From NCBI GenBank assembly GCA_004431415.1, contig QPMI01000031.1, positions 1 to 64,000 on the forward strand: a DNA stretch of 64,000 nucleotides, read 5' to 3'. This DNA comes from Cyanophora paradoxa. Taxonomy: Eukaryota; Glaucocystophyceae; Cyanophorales; Cyanophoraceae. Numbering within the stretch: position 1 is the stretch's first letter; the number at the start of each line of letters is the position of its first letter. Position numbers and translations under genes: made by a program. The notes under the pieces were generated by a model. The model searched no databases and was not told the origin of the DNA. It saw only the letters and a list, made by a program, of their open reading frames with translations. Shown piece after piece: positions 1-12,348 of the stretch.

Positions 1-61
1 GGGCCGGCGGCGGGGCCGCCGGTCGCGATCGCGCGCTGAGGCGGGGCGGGGCGGGGCGCAG

Positions 62-3000
62 CCTCTGCCAGTCGCTGCCGCAGCTGCTGCACCACAAGGA
101 TGAGGTGGTGCAGCGGTGCATCAAGCACCTCTCGAAGCCCAAGACGCAGGCCCGCGACGCCATCCTCGAGTGCGCCCCCCGCCGCGCCGCGCCGCGCCGC
201 GCCGCGCCGCGCCGCGCCGGGGCTGAGGCGGGGCGGGGGGGCGGCAGGATGGTGGGGACGCTGGCGCGGGACCTGCGGGGGGAGGTCTTCGAGGCGCTGC
301 CGGCGCTGGCGGGGGCCGTCGTCGCCGCCCTCGACCCCACGGACCCGCCCTCCATCGAGGCCGTCTTCTCCTGCCTCTCCCTCCTCCTCAAGCACCTCCT
401 CCGCCAGCTCTCCTCCCGCGTCCCCGAGTTCTTCCGGTACCCTTCGCTTCCCCCCCCCCTCCCCTTCCCCTCCCCGGCCGCCGACGGGGCGGGGCGGGCA
501 GGGCGTACCGGGCGCTGCTGGAGCACCGGAAGGACTACGTGCGCGGCTTCGCGGCCGAGTCCTTCGCCTACCTCCTCCGCCGCGCCAAGGCCCGCCGCCC
601 CGCCCCGCCCCGCCCCGCCCCTGCCCCGCGCCCGTCGCCGAGGGGGCGGGGCCAGGCGTCGAAGCTCCCCGGGCACGTGGACGCGCTGCTGGAGGCGCTG
701 GCGGAGGCGCCGGGCCCCGAGCTCGCCGACGGCACCGCCGCCCTCCTCTTCGAGCTCCTCCGCGTCCGCCCCGCGCCCCGCGCCGCTGAGGCCGCCCCGC
801 CCCGCCGCCCCGCTGAGGCCCGGGCGCGCAGGGGGCGCAGGGGCACCTGCACAGCCGGGCCCCCGAGTTCTTCCCGGCCCTCCTCCAGCGCCTCGCCCCG
901 CCCCCGGGCCCGACGCCGACTCCCGTCCGCCCCCCCCCGCCCCGCCCCGCCCCGCCGGTGCCGGCTCTGAGATCCGCCCCGCAGACGCCGAGCAGCGCTT
1001 CGCGGTGATCAGCGGCGTCCTCGTCCGCCTCTGGGGCCACCTCGGCAGGTCCGCCCCGCCCCGCCCCGCCCCGCCCGCCCCGCCGCCAGCCGGGCCGACG
1101 CGGGGCGCAGCGCGCAGCAGGCGGCGCCGCTGTGGGCGGCGCTGCTCGCGCGGCTCGGGGAGCTCGCTTCGGGGGGCGCCGCGGGGGACGCTGAGCTGGC
1201 GCGGCTCCTCCGCCTCCTCCACCACTGCATCGCCTTCCGCCGCGGCGCCCGCGTCACCGGTCCGCCCCGCACGCCCGCCCGCCCGCCCGGCCGGCCGGCC
1301 GGCCAGCTAGCTGGCTAGCTAGCTAGCTCCGGGCCGCGCTCGGGCTGACGCGCGCGCGCTCGGGCAGACGTGCCGGCGGTGGTGGTGGCGCTGGGGGCGG
1401 CGGTGGAGGCGGCGGGGGCGTGGGGCGGGGGCGCGGCGGCCCCGCGGGCCCTCGCCTGCCTCTCGGCCCTCGCGGGGGTGGCGGACGGGGAGGCCTTCGC
1501 GAAGCACTGCGCCCCCGCCTGCGCCGCCCCGCTCCGGGTGCCCCCGGGCCCCCTCCTCGCCCCGCTCCTCCTCCGCTTCGCCGCGAGTCTGGCCCCGCTG
1601 CCGGCCTTCCCCGCCTTCCTCCTGCCGTGCGCGCTGCGCCGCTGCGACGCGGCGGGGGCGGGCGAGGACGACGCGGCCGTGCTGCTCTTCCTCCGCGCCC
1701 TCGCCTGCCTCCTCCCGTCCCGCCCGACCTCCGCTCCCCCGCCGGCCGCCTCCTCCACACCGGCCCCTCCTCCCCCTCGTCCGCCGCCTCCTCGCCGCCG
1801 TCGCCGGCTGGAAGCCGCCCGCCGCCGCCGCCGCCGCGCCCTCGCCGGGCAAGGGCAAGCGCCCCCGCGACGGCGCCTCGGCGGCGGGGAAGGCGGCGGG
1901 GGCGGGGGCGGGGGCGGGGCGGGACGCGGGGTGGCTGGAGGGGGCGCTGCGGGCGCTGGCGGCGCTGGACACGGGCCTCGAGGCCGGCCTCGCCGCCGCC
2001 GACGGCGCCGCCGCCGCCCTCGACGCCGCCCTCGCCGCCGCGGGGCCCGACGGCCCCGCCCGCGCCCCGCTCGTCCGCGCCCGCGCCGCCGCCGAGGCCG
2101 CCCGCGCCGCCCTCTTCCGCTCCTACGCCCCGGTGCACCCGAGGGGCGGGCGCGGCGCAGCCGGCGGCCGCTGACGGGGCTCGCGGGACGCAGGGCGTGC
2201 GCGCGGGGAGCTGGCGAGGGCGCTGGCGGTGGGCGGTGCCCACGCCGGCGAGTGGCGCATCCTGCGCGCCGTGCGCGAGTTCGCCGAGTTCGCCGCCTCC
2301 GCCCCCGCCGCCGAGCCCGCGCCCGGCGACAAGGGCGCCGCCCCCGCGCCACGCGCCGCGGCCCCCGCGGCCCCGCGCACGACAAGAAGTCCGCCAAGAA
2401 GAAGGGCGGCAAGGAGGCGGCGGGGCGGGCCTCCTCGGCGCCGGCGGCGGCGCCGGAGGCGGTGACGGGGGCGGGGGCGGGGCGGCCGGCGGAGCTCTCG
2501 TCGGCGGCGCTGGCGGAGCTGATGTCGCGCACGGAGTCGAACCTGGGGTCCCCCGTGGGCCCCCTCCGCCTCGAGACGCTCCGCCTCTGGGCCTGCTTCG
2601 ACCCGCTCCACTTCGCCCCGCTCGAGGGGGCGCCCCCCGGCGGGGGCGGCACGCCCCTGGTGGGCGCGTGCCCGCTGCTGCGGACGCTGCTGGAGGCGGA
2701 CGAGGTGCCGCTGACGGCGACGGAGGGCAAGGGCAAGGTCCTCCTCCTCCGCCGCGCCGAGGTCCGCCCCGCCCCGCCCGCCCGCCCCGCGCCGCGCGGC
2801 CTCACGCGGCCTCACGCGGGGGCGCCTCAGGTGATGATTAAGACGGGCCGCCTGCCCGCCGCCTACCTCAGCGGTGCGGGGGGCGGGGCTCAACGCGGGG
2901 CCGGGCCCCGGCGCTGACGCGGGGCGGGTCGCGCAGCGGTGCCGCACTACGCGCTGGGGCTCCTCCACGTGAAGTTCTCCCTCGTCTGGCCCCTCGCCGC

Positions 3001-6000
3001 CGACCTCCTCGCCGCCGCCGCCTCGACGCGGCACGCGCTGGGGCCCGCCGGGGGCCCCCACGCCGCCTTCGACGCCATGTGGCCGACCATCCGCCAGCAC
3101 GTCCTCGACGCCCACCGCGCCTGCGCGCCCCCGAGCTCCCATCCGCCCCGCCGTCCGTTCCCTCGCCGCTGACCGCCCCGCAGCGGACGCGCGGGCGACG
3201 GGCGCCGCGGCCGCCGAGGAGGAGGAGTCAGAGGAGGAGGATGAGGAGGACGAGAAGGAGGCGGAGGCGAAGAAGAAGAAGGCTGCGGCGGGGGCGTTTG
3301 AGGCGGGGTGGCGGCGGCGGGGCCTGCGGGGGCGCGAGAAGCGCCTCACGAAGAAGCGGACGAGCCGGCAGTCGCGGCGGGCGATCGCGGGGGCGATCGC
3401 GGGTCGCGAGGTGCGCCTCTTCGAGGCCGCCTGGCTCGCCGAGGGCTTCGCGGAGCGCGAGGAGGAGGCGGCGGCGCCCGAGGGGGAGGGCGGCGGCCCG
3501 ACGGACGCCCTCACGCGCCACGCCCAGCTCTTTAAGTGCCTCGTCGCCCTCGCCCCCGAGGTGCCCCGCCCCGCCCCGCCCCGCCCAGCCCCGCCCCGTC
3601 CAGCGCTGAGGGGACCCTCTTCTCCGAAGGTGGAGCGGCACTCGCGGGACGTGGCGCCGCTCTTCCTCGACTTCCTCGAGGGCGAGTACGCCGAGGCCAC
3701 CGCCACGGGGCCCCGCCCCGAGGCCCTCGCCGCCCTCGAGGAGGGGGCCGCCGAGCCGGCGGCCAAGCGCGCCCGGCCCTCGGCCGGCGAGGACGAGGAA
3801 GAGGCGGCGCTCGAGGCGCTGGGCGACGAGGGCGACGGGGAGGACGAGGAGGAGGAGAAGAGCGGCGAGGGCAAGGAGGGCAAGGAGGATGCCAAGGCCG
3901 AGCCCGGCAAGGATGCGGAGGAGTCGGAGGATGGGAAGGAGGGCGCGGGCCGGGGGGCGGGGGGCCCGGCGGGGTCGCGGCGGGCGGCGGGGAGCAAGCT
4001 GAAGGACCACCTCGCGCTCTTCGCCGCCTTCCGCTCCCCCCGCGGCCTCCACTCCCACGAGCGCCTCCGCGCCGCCTTCTTCCGGTGCCCCCGCCCGCCC
4101 CGCCCCGAGCCCGGGGAGGCCAAGCGCAGCTGAGGCGGGGCGCGGCGTCTTGCAGGCTGCTGTGCAAGACGGAGGAGAAGGTGCAGGCGCTGGCGCTGGA
4201 GTGCGCGCTGCTCTGGAAGGAGGACGCCGTCCACACCTTCGCCGACCGCCTCCGCCGCATCGTGCGCGCCCCGCCCCCCGCCGCCCCTCTCTCGAAAGCG
4301 AGGCGAGCCTTGTCCCGCAGGTGAAGGAGGGGACGATGCGGGAGGAGCTCGTCCTCCTCTCCGTCGACATGGACCCCGGTGCTTTGCCCCCTCCCTCTGC
4401 TCTGCTTTGCTCCTCCGTCTCTGAGGCGGGGCGGGCAGCCTCGGGGGTGGTGCGGGAGGAGCACCGGGGCGCGCTGCTGCGGGTGGTGACGCGGCTGCTC
4501 TACGGGAAGATGATGCAGCGGCGGGGCCAGGGGGCCGCCACGAAGGGCGCCCTGGCGGCCCGCCGCGCGGCCATCCTCGCCTTCTTCGCCGCCCTCTCGC
4601 GCCCCGGCGAGCTCGGGCCCCTCCTCGCCCTCCTCCTCGACCCCTTCCGCGCCCTCCTCCCGCGGGGCGCCCCCGCTCCGGGCGCCGCCCCCGAGGACCC
4701 GGAGGACCCAGCCCCGCTCGCCGGGGCGCACCTGGCGACGGCCAAGGCGCCCCCGGCGAAGGTGTACGGTGCGGTGCCGCTGGGGAAGCAGGCGGGGTAC
4801 GCGGCGGTGCTGGGCGATCTGCTGCAGCAGCTCGGCTCGCTCCTCGCGGGGCACCTGCCCCCGCTCCTCTCCGTCGCCCTCGCCCTCCTCCGCGCCGCCC
4901 ACGCCCGCCTCTCCGCCCCCGCCCCCGCCCCGGTCCCCTCGCTCCCGCCCCCCGCCGCCGCGCGGGCGCTGCGGAACGCGCTGCTGAAGCGGCTGGGGGC
5001 CCTCCTGGGGCGCTTCCCCGCCGAGGTGGCGGCCCTGGGCGCCCCCTTCCACGGCCCCGTCCTCGACGCCGTCGAGGCCGGCATCGAGAACGCGGCCAGG
5101 GAGGCGACGCAGGCCAACACGGGCGCCCTCGAGTGCGTCGCGGCGCTCGCGGACCCCGCCGGCCCCCTCCTGCCGCTCCTCGCCTCCCGCCCCGCGCTCC
5201 TCGCGGCGGCCCTGGCGCTGCTCGGGGCGCCCCGCGTGGCGGACGCGGTGGCCTCGCAGGCGCTGGCCGTGGCGGAGGGCCTCGCCGCCTCGGAGGCGGC
5301 CGGCATGCCCCTGCTCCTCCCCCACGCCCCGGCCCTCGTCGGGCACCTCGAGCGGCTGCTGGCGGGGCGCCCCGCCGCCCCGCGCGGCCCCGCCGGCGGC
5401 CTCGGCCTCCGCGTCCTGCGCCTGCTCTCGGCCCTCGTGCCGCACGCCCCGCCCGGCGGCGCCCTCGCCTCCCGCCTCGTCGAGCTCCTCCTCCCCTTCC
5501 TCCACCCGCGCCGCCGCGTGCCTCTCGGTCCGCCGTTCATTTCTCCGTTCGCCCGCCCAGCCTTCTCTGACCGCCGGGGCGCCGCGCGGCAGAGGCGAAG
5601 GAGCAGGTGCTGCGGGTGCTGGCGGCGCTGGTGGACGGGGGCCTCCCCGAGCCGGCCGCCCTCCTCCCCAAGCTCTCCCCGCTCCTCGGCCCCGAGGGCC
5701 TCCACGCCGTCCGCCCGCCCCCGCCCCCCGCCCGCCCGCGCAGCCTGATTTCAAGGCAGGGGACGACGCGGGTGCTGCTGGCGGCGTGCGTGGGGGCGGT
5801 GGCGCGGCGGCTCCCGCCCGAGACGCTGGGGCCCGTCGCCGAAGTCCTGGCCGGCCTCAACGCCCTCTCTGAGTCGCGCATCGAGGAGCCCGACTACGAG
5901 GCCCGCCTCGCCGCCTGCGCCCGCATCGCGGGGACCGCCCCGGGAGCCGCCCCCTTCTTCCCCGCCCTCGCCCAGCCCCTCCTCCAGCTCCCGCCCCTCC

Positions 6001-9000
6001 TCTCCACCCTCCTCTTCTACGTGCGCGCCCCTCGCACCCCTCCCCCCTCCTCCCTCGCCCCCCTCTGAGCGCGGCGGGGCGGGGCGGCAGCTGCACGACG
6101 CGGACATGGCGGTCCGCAACGGCGCCTCCGACTCGCTCTCCGCCTTTGCCCGCTACGCCGCGGCCGCCTGCAAGGAGACGGGCCCCGAGGGCGAGGAGCG
6201 GCGGCGTGGGCTCACCGCCCTCGTCCAGCACATGCTCCTCCCCGCAATCCGCCGCGGCCTCCGCACCGCCCGCGAGACCGCCCGCCGCGTCCGCCCCGCC
6301 CCGCGCATTCAGCCCCGGCCGGCACGCCCTCACGGCGCGAGGCCTGCGCGCAGGAGCTGGTGCGGCTGCTCTCGGACCTCGCCAAGGGCTTCCCCGCCCT
6401 CTGCCCCGACCTCCAGGTCCGCCCCGCCCCTCGCGCCCCGACCCGCTCCCCGCGGCGCCGTGCGAGCGCGCGGGCAGCACGCGCTGGGGGGCGGGGACGA
6501 GGAGTCGTCGCTGCTGTTCGCGCTGGTGCACATCCAGGCGCACCGCCGCCTCCGCGCCCTCGCCCGCCTCCGCGACCAGGCCCGCGACGCCCGCTTCGCA
6601 CCGGTCCGCCCGCCCCGCCCCGCCCCGCTCCCTCTGCCCGACGCCGCCGGCCGCGCAGGCGACGCTAGCGGGCTACTTCGTGCCGCTGGTGACGCACATG
6701 CTGACCGACGAGGGCGCCCGCGTCGACATGCCCCTCGCCGAGGCCGCCGCCGCCGCCCTCGGCGCCGCCGCCGCTCGCCTCGAGTGGAAGCAGTACAGCG
6801 CGCTGCTCGCCTCGCTGCTGCGGGCGCTGCCCAAGCGGCAGGACATCCAGCGCGCCCTGCTCGCTGCCACATGCGCCCTCCTCGACGCCTTCCACTTCGA
6901 CCCCTGCGCCGAGGAGCCCGCCGCCGCCGCCGAGGCCGCCGCCAAGGAAGGCGAGGAGGAGGACGAGGACGAGGAGGAGGAGGGGGACGGGGAGGAGGGG
7001 GCGGCCGACGCGGAGGCGGCGGCGCCGGGGGAGGACGACGAGGCGCCCGAGGAGGAGAACACGGCGGCGGACGGGGCGGCCGGCGAGGGCGGCGAGCGGC
7101 GGCGGGGCCCCGGCGCCGGCGGGCGGGCGCGCAAGGGCCGCAAGAAGAAGGGCGGGGAGGAGGCGGTCCCCGCGGGGCCGGGCAAGGGCGGGCCCAAGGC
7201 GAAGGAGCCGGAGGACGACGGAGGCCTCGGGGCGCGCAAGAACCGCGTCCTCGTCGCCCTCACCCGCCGCGTCCTGCCCCCGCTCTACGCCCACCTCGCC
7301 GGCCCCAAGCGCCACGACAAGCCCGACCCCGTGCTTCTCCCCTCCGCCCTCCGCCCCGCCCCTGCCGCTCCGCTAAACTCGAGCTCGCCCCTCGCAGGCG
7401 GCGGCGCAGCGGGTGGCGGTGGCGCTGGCGGTGGTGAAGGTGCTGCTGCTGCTGCCCGAGGAGGTCACCCACGCCCAGCTCCCCCGCCTCCTCTCCGGTC
7501 CGCCCCCGGCGCCCCGCGTCCCGGACAGAGCGGGCCGCCGATGGGGGCGGGGGACAGTGCTGTGCGGGTCGCTGCGGAGCCGGGAGGAGGAGGTGCGGGA
7601 GGCGGGGCGGGGCACGCTGGGCAAGGTGGCGGCCGCCCTCGGGCCCCGCTACCTCCTCTTCGTCGTCAAGGCCCTCTCCGCCGCCCTCCTCCGCGGCTAC
7701 CAGGCGCGCGCCTTCTTCGCTTTCGGTCCCTTTGTTTCTTTTCCCGCTGTTTCGCGGTCTAGAGCTCCCTGAGACCGGGTCCCGGCCGACGTGATGAAAC
7801 TGGATTCCCCTTCGTGACGCACCCGCTGAACGAACCAATACCACAGCTCACTCTGATCCCGGCCGCTAGAGCGTTCTCTTAAGCACCCCGCTTTTCCTCT
7901 TTTTTTTCTCGAGCCGATCTGATGAAACTGGATTCCCCTTCGTGACGCACCCGCTGAACGAACTAATACCACAGCTCACTCTGATCCCGGCCGCTAGAGC
8001 GTTCTCTTAAGCACCCCGCTTTTCCTCGTTTTTTCGCGAGCCGACGTGATGAAACTGGATTCCCCTTCGTGACGCACCCGCTGAACGAACCAATACCACA
8101 GCTCACTCTGATCCCGGCTGCTCAAGCTTTCTCTCTAGCACCCCGCTTTTCCTCGTTTTTTCTCGAGCTGATCTGATGAAACTGGATTCCCCTTCGTGAC
8201 GCACCCGCTGAACGAACTAATACCACAGCTCACTCTGATCTCGGCTATGTTTCCATTTATTCCCCTTTTCCATTCCTCGGGCCGCGTGATGAAACTGGAT
8301 TCCCCTTCGTGACACACACGCTGAACGAACCAATACCACAGCTCACTCTGACGCCCGCCGCCCCCTTTCCTTTTCCATCCCCTTTCCTCCACCCTTGAAG
8401 GGCGCCCAGGCCTGCGGCTGATGCGGCTCCCTCCCGCCCGCGCGCGCAGGTGCACGTGCTGGGCCACGCGCTTCACGCGGCGGTGGCGGCGATGGGGGCG
8501 GCGGGGGTGCTGGCGGCGGGCTCGATCGACTACTGCCTGCCGACGCTGGTGCCGATGCTGCTGCGGGACGTGACGGGCGAGGTCGCCGCCGAGCGCGAGG
8601 TCGCCGCCATCGCCGCCTCCGTCAAGGAGTCCAGGCCCGCCCCCGCCCGCCCCCGCCCGCCCCTGCCCGGCAGCTCTAGATCTGGACCGATGTTTCCGGC
8701 GCAGGAGCTGCAAGAGCCTGGAGACGCTGGAGATGGTGGCCCGCGTGGCGACCTTCGAGGCGCAGGCCCCCGGCCTCGTCGCCGCCGTCGCCGGCGCCCT
8801 CCCCGCCGGGGCCCCCGCCGACGCCGGGCCCTCCTCCTCCTCGCGCCGCAACCCGGCGGACGACGCCGAGGGGCGCCTCCTGCGGCGCCTCCAGGAGCTC
8901 CTCCGCCGCCTCGTCCTCGGCTTCTCCCACAACCCCACGTGCGCTCCAAGGTCCCCGCGCTCGCCTCGCCCGCGCTGTCCTGAGGCGGGCGGGCGGGCGG

Positions 9001-12000
9001 GGCAGGGCGGAGCCGGGCCCCGTGCTCCTCTTCGTGCACGGCGTGGTGACAGAGCACCTGGGGCCGGAGCTGCAGGCGGCGCAGGCGGCGGCGGCGGCGG
9101 CGCTCAAGGTGCAGGGGGCGGCGGGGAAGGTCGTCAAGCGCGTGCGGCTGGCCCCCGGCAAGGCCCTCCTCGTCGAGTTCGGCCTCTCCCTCCTCCACGC
9201 GCACCTCAAGCGCGGTCGCTTCGACACCGCCGACGCCGCCCACATGCAGGCCCGCCCCGCCCCGCCCCGCCCCGCCCCGCCCGCCGGCGCCCGGGCCGAG
9301 AGCTCAGGCCCCGCCAGATGCTGGACCCGTTCGTCGGGCTCCTCGACTCGTGCCTGGCGACGCGCAACAGCGCCCTCCTCTCCCTCGCCCTCAAGGTGGC
9401 GCCCTCCGCTCTCCCCGCCGCCCCGCCGCCCCCTCTGCGCCTGACGGCGGGGCCAGTGCGTGACGGCGCTGGGGCGGCTCCCGCTGCCGGCGCGCGAGGC
9501 CCGCATGCCCAGCATCGCCTCCAAGCTCTTCGCCATGATGCAGGTCCGCCCCCCGCCCCGCCCCGCCCCGCCCCGCCCCGCTTCCTCGGGCCGGGCCTCG
9601 CCGAGGCGGGGGGCCGGGCAGCGTGCGGGGGCGTCGACGGCGGCGTCGGAGCTGGCGCAGACGTGCTTCCGCTCGGCAGCGGCGCTGCTGCGGGACTGCC
9701 CCGCGTGGAAGCCCCGCAAGGGCGAGCTCCGCCTCCTCCTCACCCTCGCCGCCTCCGAGGCCCTCGAGGTCCAGGTCCGCGCCGGCCCCGCCCCCGCCCC
9801 GCCCCGGCCCCGCCCTCTCGATCTTCTGATGGGCGCGCAGGTCTCGTCGACGGCGTTCAGCCTGGCCAAGGCGCTCGTGGCGCGCCGGGTGGTCATGCCC
9901 GAGATGTACGACCTCGCGGACCGGCTCGCCGAGCTGGCGGTGCAGGCGCACGACCCGCGCGTCCGCGCCTCGTGCCGCGCCGTCCTCCACCAGTTCCTCC
10001 TCCAGTACCCCCTCGGCGAGCAGCGCCTCCGCAAGACCCTCCAGGCCCGCCCCCCCGCCCCGCCCCGCCCCGCCCCGCCGCAGACGCCCGGCCTGACGCG
10101 GCGGGCGCAGTTCTTCCTCGCCGGCCTCTCCTACAAGCACGCCGACGGCCGCCTCGTCCGCCCCGCCCCGCCCCGCCCGGCCCGCGCCCGGCCGGCCGGC
10201 CCGCCTTAGCTCCTTTGCAGAGCAGCGCGGAGGTGCTGCGGGGCGTCGTCGCCAAGTTCCCGCAGGACGTCCTCGACGCCCACGCGCGCCCGCCCCGCCC
10301 CTGCACGCTCCCCGCGCTGACCGCCCCGGGCAGGCCTCTTCCTCCTCCTCCCCATCGCCGCCCGCCTCGGCTCGGACCCCGCCCCCGCCTGCAAGCGCGC
10401 CCTCGCCGCCCTCTTCAAGGCCCGCCCCGCCCGCCCGAGCGCGCCGCGCAACGCCGCCGCCGCTGACGGGCGGGCGTGCAGGAGCTGCTGGCGCGGGCGG
10501 GGAAGAAGGTGCAGGAGGAGGTGCTGGGCACGCTGCTGCCGGCGTGGCTCGCCCCGGGGCCCAACGCCAAGCCCGCCCTCCGCCGCCTCGCCGCCCAGGT
10601 CCCCGCCCGCGCCCCCGCCGCGGCGGACGGCGCCGCTGAGGGCGGGCGGGGCGGGGCAGCTGTGCGGGCTGGCGGCGGAGGCGCTGGGGGCGTCCTTCGG
10701 GCGGCACCTGCCGCGCCTCGCGCCGGCCGTCCTCGCCCTCCTGCCCCGCCCGCGCGCGGGACCTCGACGGGCAGGGCGACGAGGCCGCGCGCCCCTTCTC
10801 CGCCCGCGGGGCCGCCCCCGAGGAGGAGGCCGCCGCCCCACCCCCCGCCGGCGAGGACGGCGCGGCGGAGGGCGCCGAGGAGGAGGCCGTCGCCTCCGGC
10901 GACGAGAAGGGAGAGGAGGCGGGTGAGCAGGCGGACGGCGGCGCGGCCACGGGGGACGAGGAGGAGGACGCGGAGGAGGCGGCGGCCGCCGGAAACGGCG
11001 AAGCAGATGACGACGACGAAGAGAAGGAGGCGGGCGGGGGCGCCGCAGAGGAGGAGGAGGAGGGGGCCGCGGGGGCGGGCGGGGAGTGGGAGCTGGCGTA
11101 CACGGCGCTGTGCTGCGTGGAGCGCTGGCTCGCCGCCGTCCCCGGCGCCGCCCCCGACGCCCCGGGCACCCTCGCCGTGCGCCCTTCCCCCGTCCCGCCC
11201 GCCCGCCCCGCCCGCCCCGGTCCCCGCCGAGCGCCGGCGCGCGCAGGCGCTGTGGCGGGCGATGCCGGCGGCGCTGACGTACGAGCACGCGTGGGTGCGG
11301 CGGGCGGCCGGCCGCGTGCTCGGCGCCTCCTCGCGGCGCGGCCGGGCGGGGCGGCGGGGGCGGCCTCGGACGCCGTGCTGGGGGCGCCGGGGGCCCTCGC
11401 GCGGCTGGCGGGGGCGCTGTGCCGGCAGCTGGCGGCGGACGAGCGGCTGGAGGCGAAGGCGGCGGACCAGGCCGTCCGCAACCTCCTCTTCGTCGCCACC
11501 GCCCTCCGCCACGCCGGCCCCGCGCCCCCGGCCCCGCAGGCCCCGGAGGCCCGGCGGCCGTGGCGAGCGAGGCGTCAGGGAGCGAGGCGGAGGCGGGGGC
11601 GGGGGCGGGGCCCGGGGCGGGGCGGCGGCGGCCGCGGAAGGAGGGCCTGGCGTGGCTCATGGCGCGGGCCTCGCGGATCGCGCGGAGCGTGGGCCCGGGG
11701 CCGAGGCCCGCCGCTCGGCGGCCATCCGCTTCTTCGCGGCGGCGGCCGTGCAGTGGTGCCCGGCGCCGCCCGAGGGCCAAGAGCCCCCCGCCGCCTCCCC
11801 CATCGGGCCCTACCTCGACGACATCCTCGGTCCGCCCCGCCCGCCCGCCCCGCCCGCCGCCAGGCCGGCTGCTGAGCCCCCGCGGCCGCAGGCCCGCTGT
11901 ACCGGATCCTGAACGACGGGGACGAGCGGGCGGAGAAGGGGGCCGGGGGCGTGAAGGCCCTTGCGGGGGAGGCGCTGGAGGTGGTGCGGGGGCGGGCGGC

Positions 12001-12348
12001 CCCCGGCGAGTTCGCCGCCGCCTTCGAGCGCGTCCGCTCCGCTGTCGCCGAGGTCCGCGATGCCCCGCCGCCCCCGCCCCGCGCCCCGCGGCCGACGCGG
12101 GCGGGGCAGGTGCGGCGGAAGCGGCGGGCGGAGCGGGCGGCGGAGGCGGTCTCGGACCCCGCGGCGGCCGCCCGGCGCCGCGCCTCCAAGCTCCAGCGCA
12201 AGGTCCGCCCCCGCCCCCGGCCCCGCCCCGGCGCCGCGGCGAGCCGGGCGCGCAGGCGGAGTCGCGGAAGCGGAAGGTGGCGCAGTTCGTCGAGGCGCGC
12301 CCCAAGAACCGCATCAAGCGCTCCCGCCCCGCCCCGGGCGCCCGCTAG
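62..12348 (+). CDS. UTP20: UTP20 (SSU processome HEAT-repeat protein), 5' partial, multi-exon
   Basis: UTP20 is a very large nucleolar HEAT/ARM-repeat protein of the U3 snoRNP/SSU processome, needed for 18S rRNA maturation. Seen here: bases 1-61 look like the 3' end of an intron, and the first visible exon reads HHKDEVVQRCIKHLSK. Then come LARDLRGEVFEALPALAGA (from about 256) and YVRGFAAESFAYLLRRAK (536-589), the signature of the UTP20/DRIM N-terminal region. Later exons are Leu/Ala-rich helical repeats with acidic/Lys linkers near 3780-3960, 6950-7220 and 10850-11090. The exon FFLAGLSYKHADGR (about 10108-10155) again fits UTP20. The basic tail KRKVAQFVEARPKNRIKR ends at TAG 12346-12348. The N-terminus lies left of the window. 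Exons are joined across many short GC-rich introns, so exact boundaries are approximate. Family assignment is from recognised motifs, not from alignment. Confidence 0.85.
7791..7856 (+). ncRNA. C/D-box snoRNA candidate, copy 1
   Basis: 66 nt from C box GTGATGA to D box CTGA (7853-7856). Internal elements are GTGA (possible D') and CTGAACGA (possible degenerate C'). The flanks GCCG (before C) and CGGC (after D) can form the short terminal stem expected of a box C/D RNA. Two blocks are invariant in all seven copies in this window: GGATTCCCCTTCGTGAC, before the putative D', and AATACCACAGCTCACT, directly before D. This is the pattern expected if both are guide sequences. Target not established. 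Confidence 0.75.
7919..7984 (+). ncRNA. C/D-box snoRNA candidate, copy 2
   Basis: Same 66-nt layout as copy 1, with C box CTGATGA and D box CTGA at 7981-7984. It differs from copy 1 at the first C-box base and at one T in AACTAATACC. The flank AGCCGA before C can pair with CGGC after D. It starts 128 nt after copy 1, so the array is a tandem duplication that includes the spacer. Confidence 0.75.
8046..8111 (+). ncRNA. C/D-box snoRNA candidate, copy 3
   Basis: Identical to copy 1 over the 66 nt by eye (C box GTGATGA, D box 8108-8111). Flanks AGCCG and CGGCT form a 5-bp terminal stem. It starts 127 nt after copy 2. Confidence 0.75.
8173..8238 (+). ncRNA. C/D-box snoRNA candidate, copy 4
   Basis: C box CTGATGA and D box 8235-8238, with the AACTAATACC variant shared with copy 2. 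Flank AGCTGA can pair with TCGGCT over 6 bp (one G-U). The upstream C-to-T change is tolerated as a wobble pair, which hints at selection on the stem. It starts 127 nt after copy 3. Confidence 0.75.
8286..8351 (+). ncRNA. C/D-box snoRNA candidate, copy 5 (diverged)
   Basis: Last copy in the UTP20 intron. C box GTGATGA, D box 8348-8351. It carries GTGACACACACG where most copies have GTGACGCACCCG, a variant also found in the NIFK-intron copy at 39136-39201. The two putative guide blocks are unchanged. Flanks GGGC and GCCC can pair. Confidence 0.72.

Larger units (their letters stand above)
7704..8449 (+). other. UTP20 intron hosting a snoRNA cluster (GC-AG intron)
   Basis: At 746 nt this intron is far longer than its 50-100 nt neighbours. 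It starts after CTACCAG with GCGCGC, a GC donor, and ends in GCGCGCGCAG. The flanking exons join in frame as RGYQ|VHVLGHALHAAVAAM. It contains five copies of a 66-nt C/D-box-like RNA starting at 7791, 7919, 8046, 8173 and 8286. They are separated by pyrimidine-rich spacers that share AAGCACCCCGCTTTTCCTC. The extra length of the intron is almost entirely this array. Confidence 0.8.

Noticed and set aside
1306-1326. GCTAGCTAGC run as a regulatory site
   Set aside because: A short microsatellite within a UTP20 intron; nothing supports regulation.
1315-2805. Long minus-strand frames opposite UTP20 (also 2123-4234, 3532-5754, 9391-11499, 10206-12317)
   Set aside because: Arg/Pro/Ala-rich shadows of the UTP20 exons and introns, without family motifs.
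7791-8351. CRISPR array or simple tandem repeat
   Set aside because: The repeated unit is 66 nt with similar (not unique) spacers, in a eukaryotic intron, and copies also occur in a second gene. C/D-box RNA explains it better.
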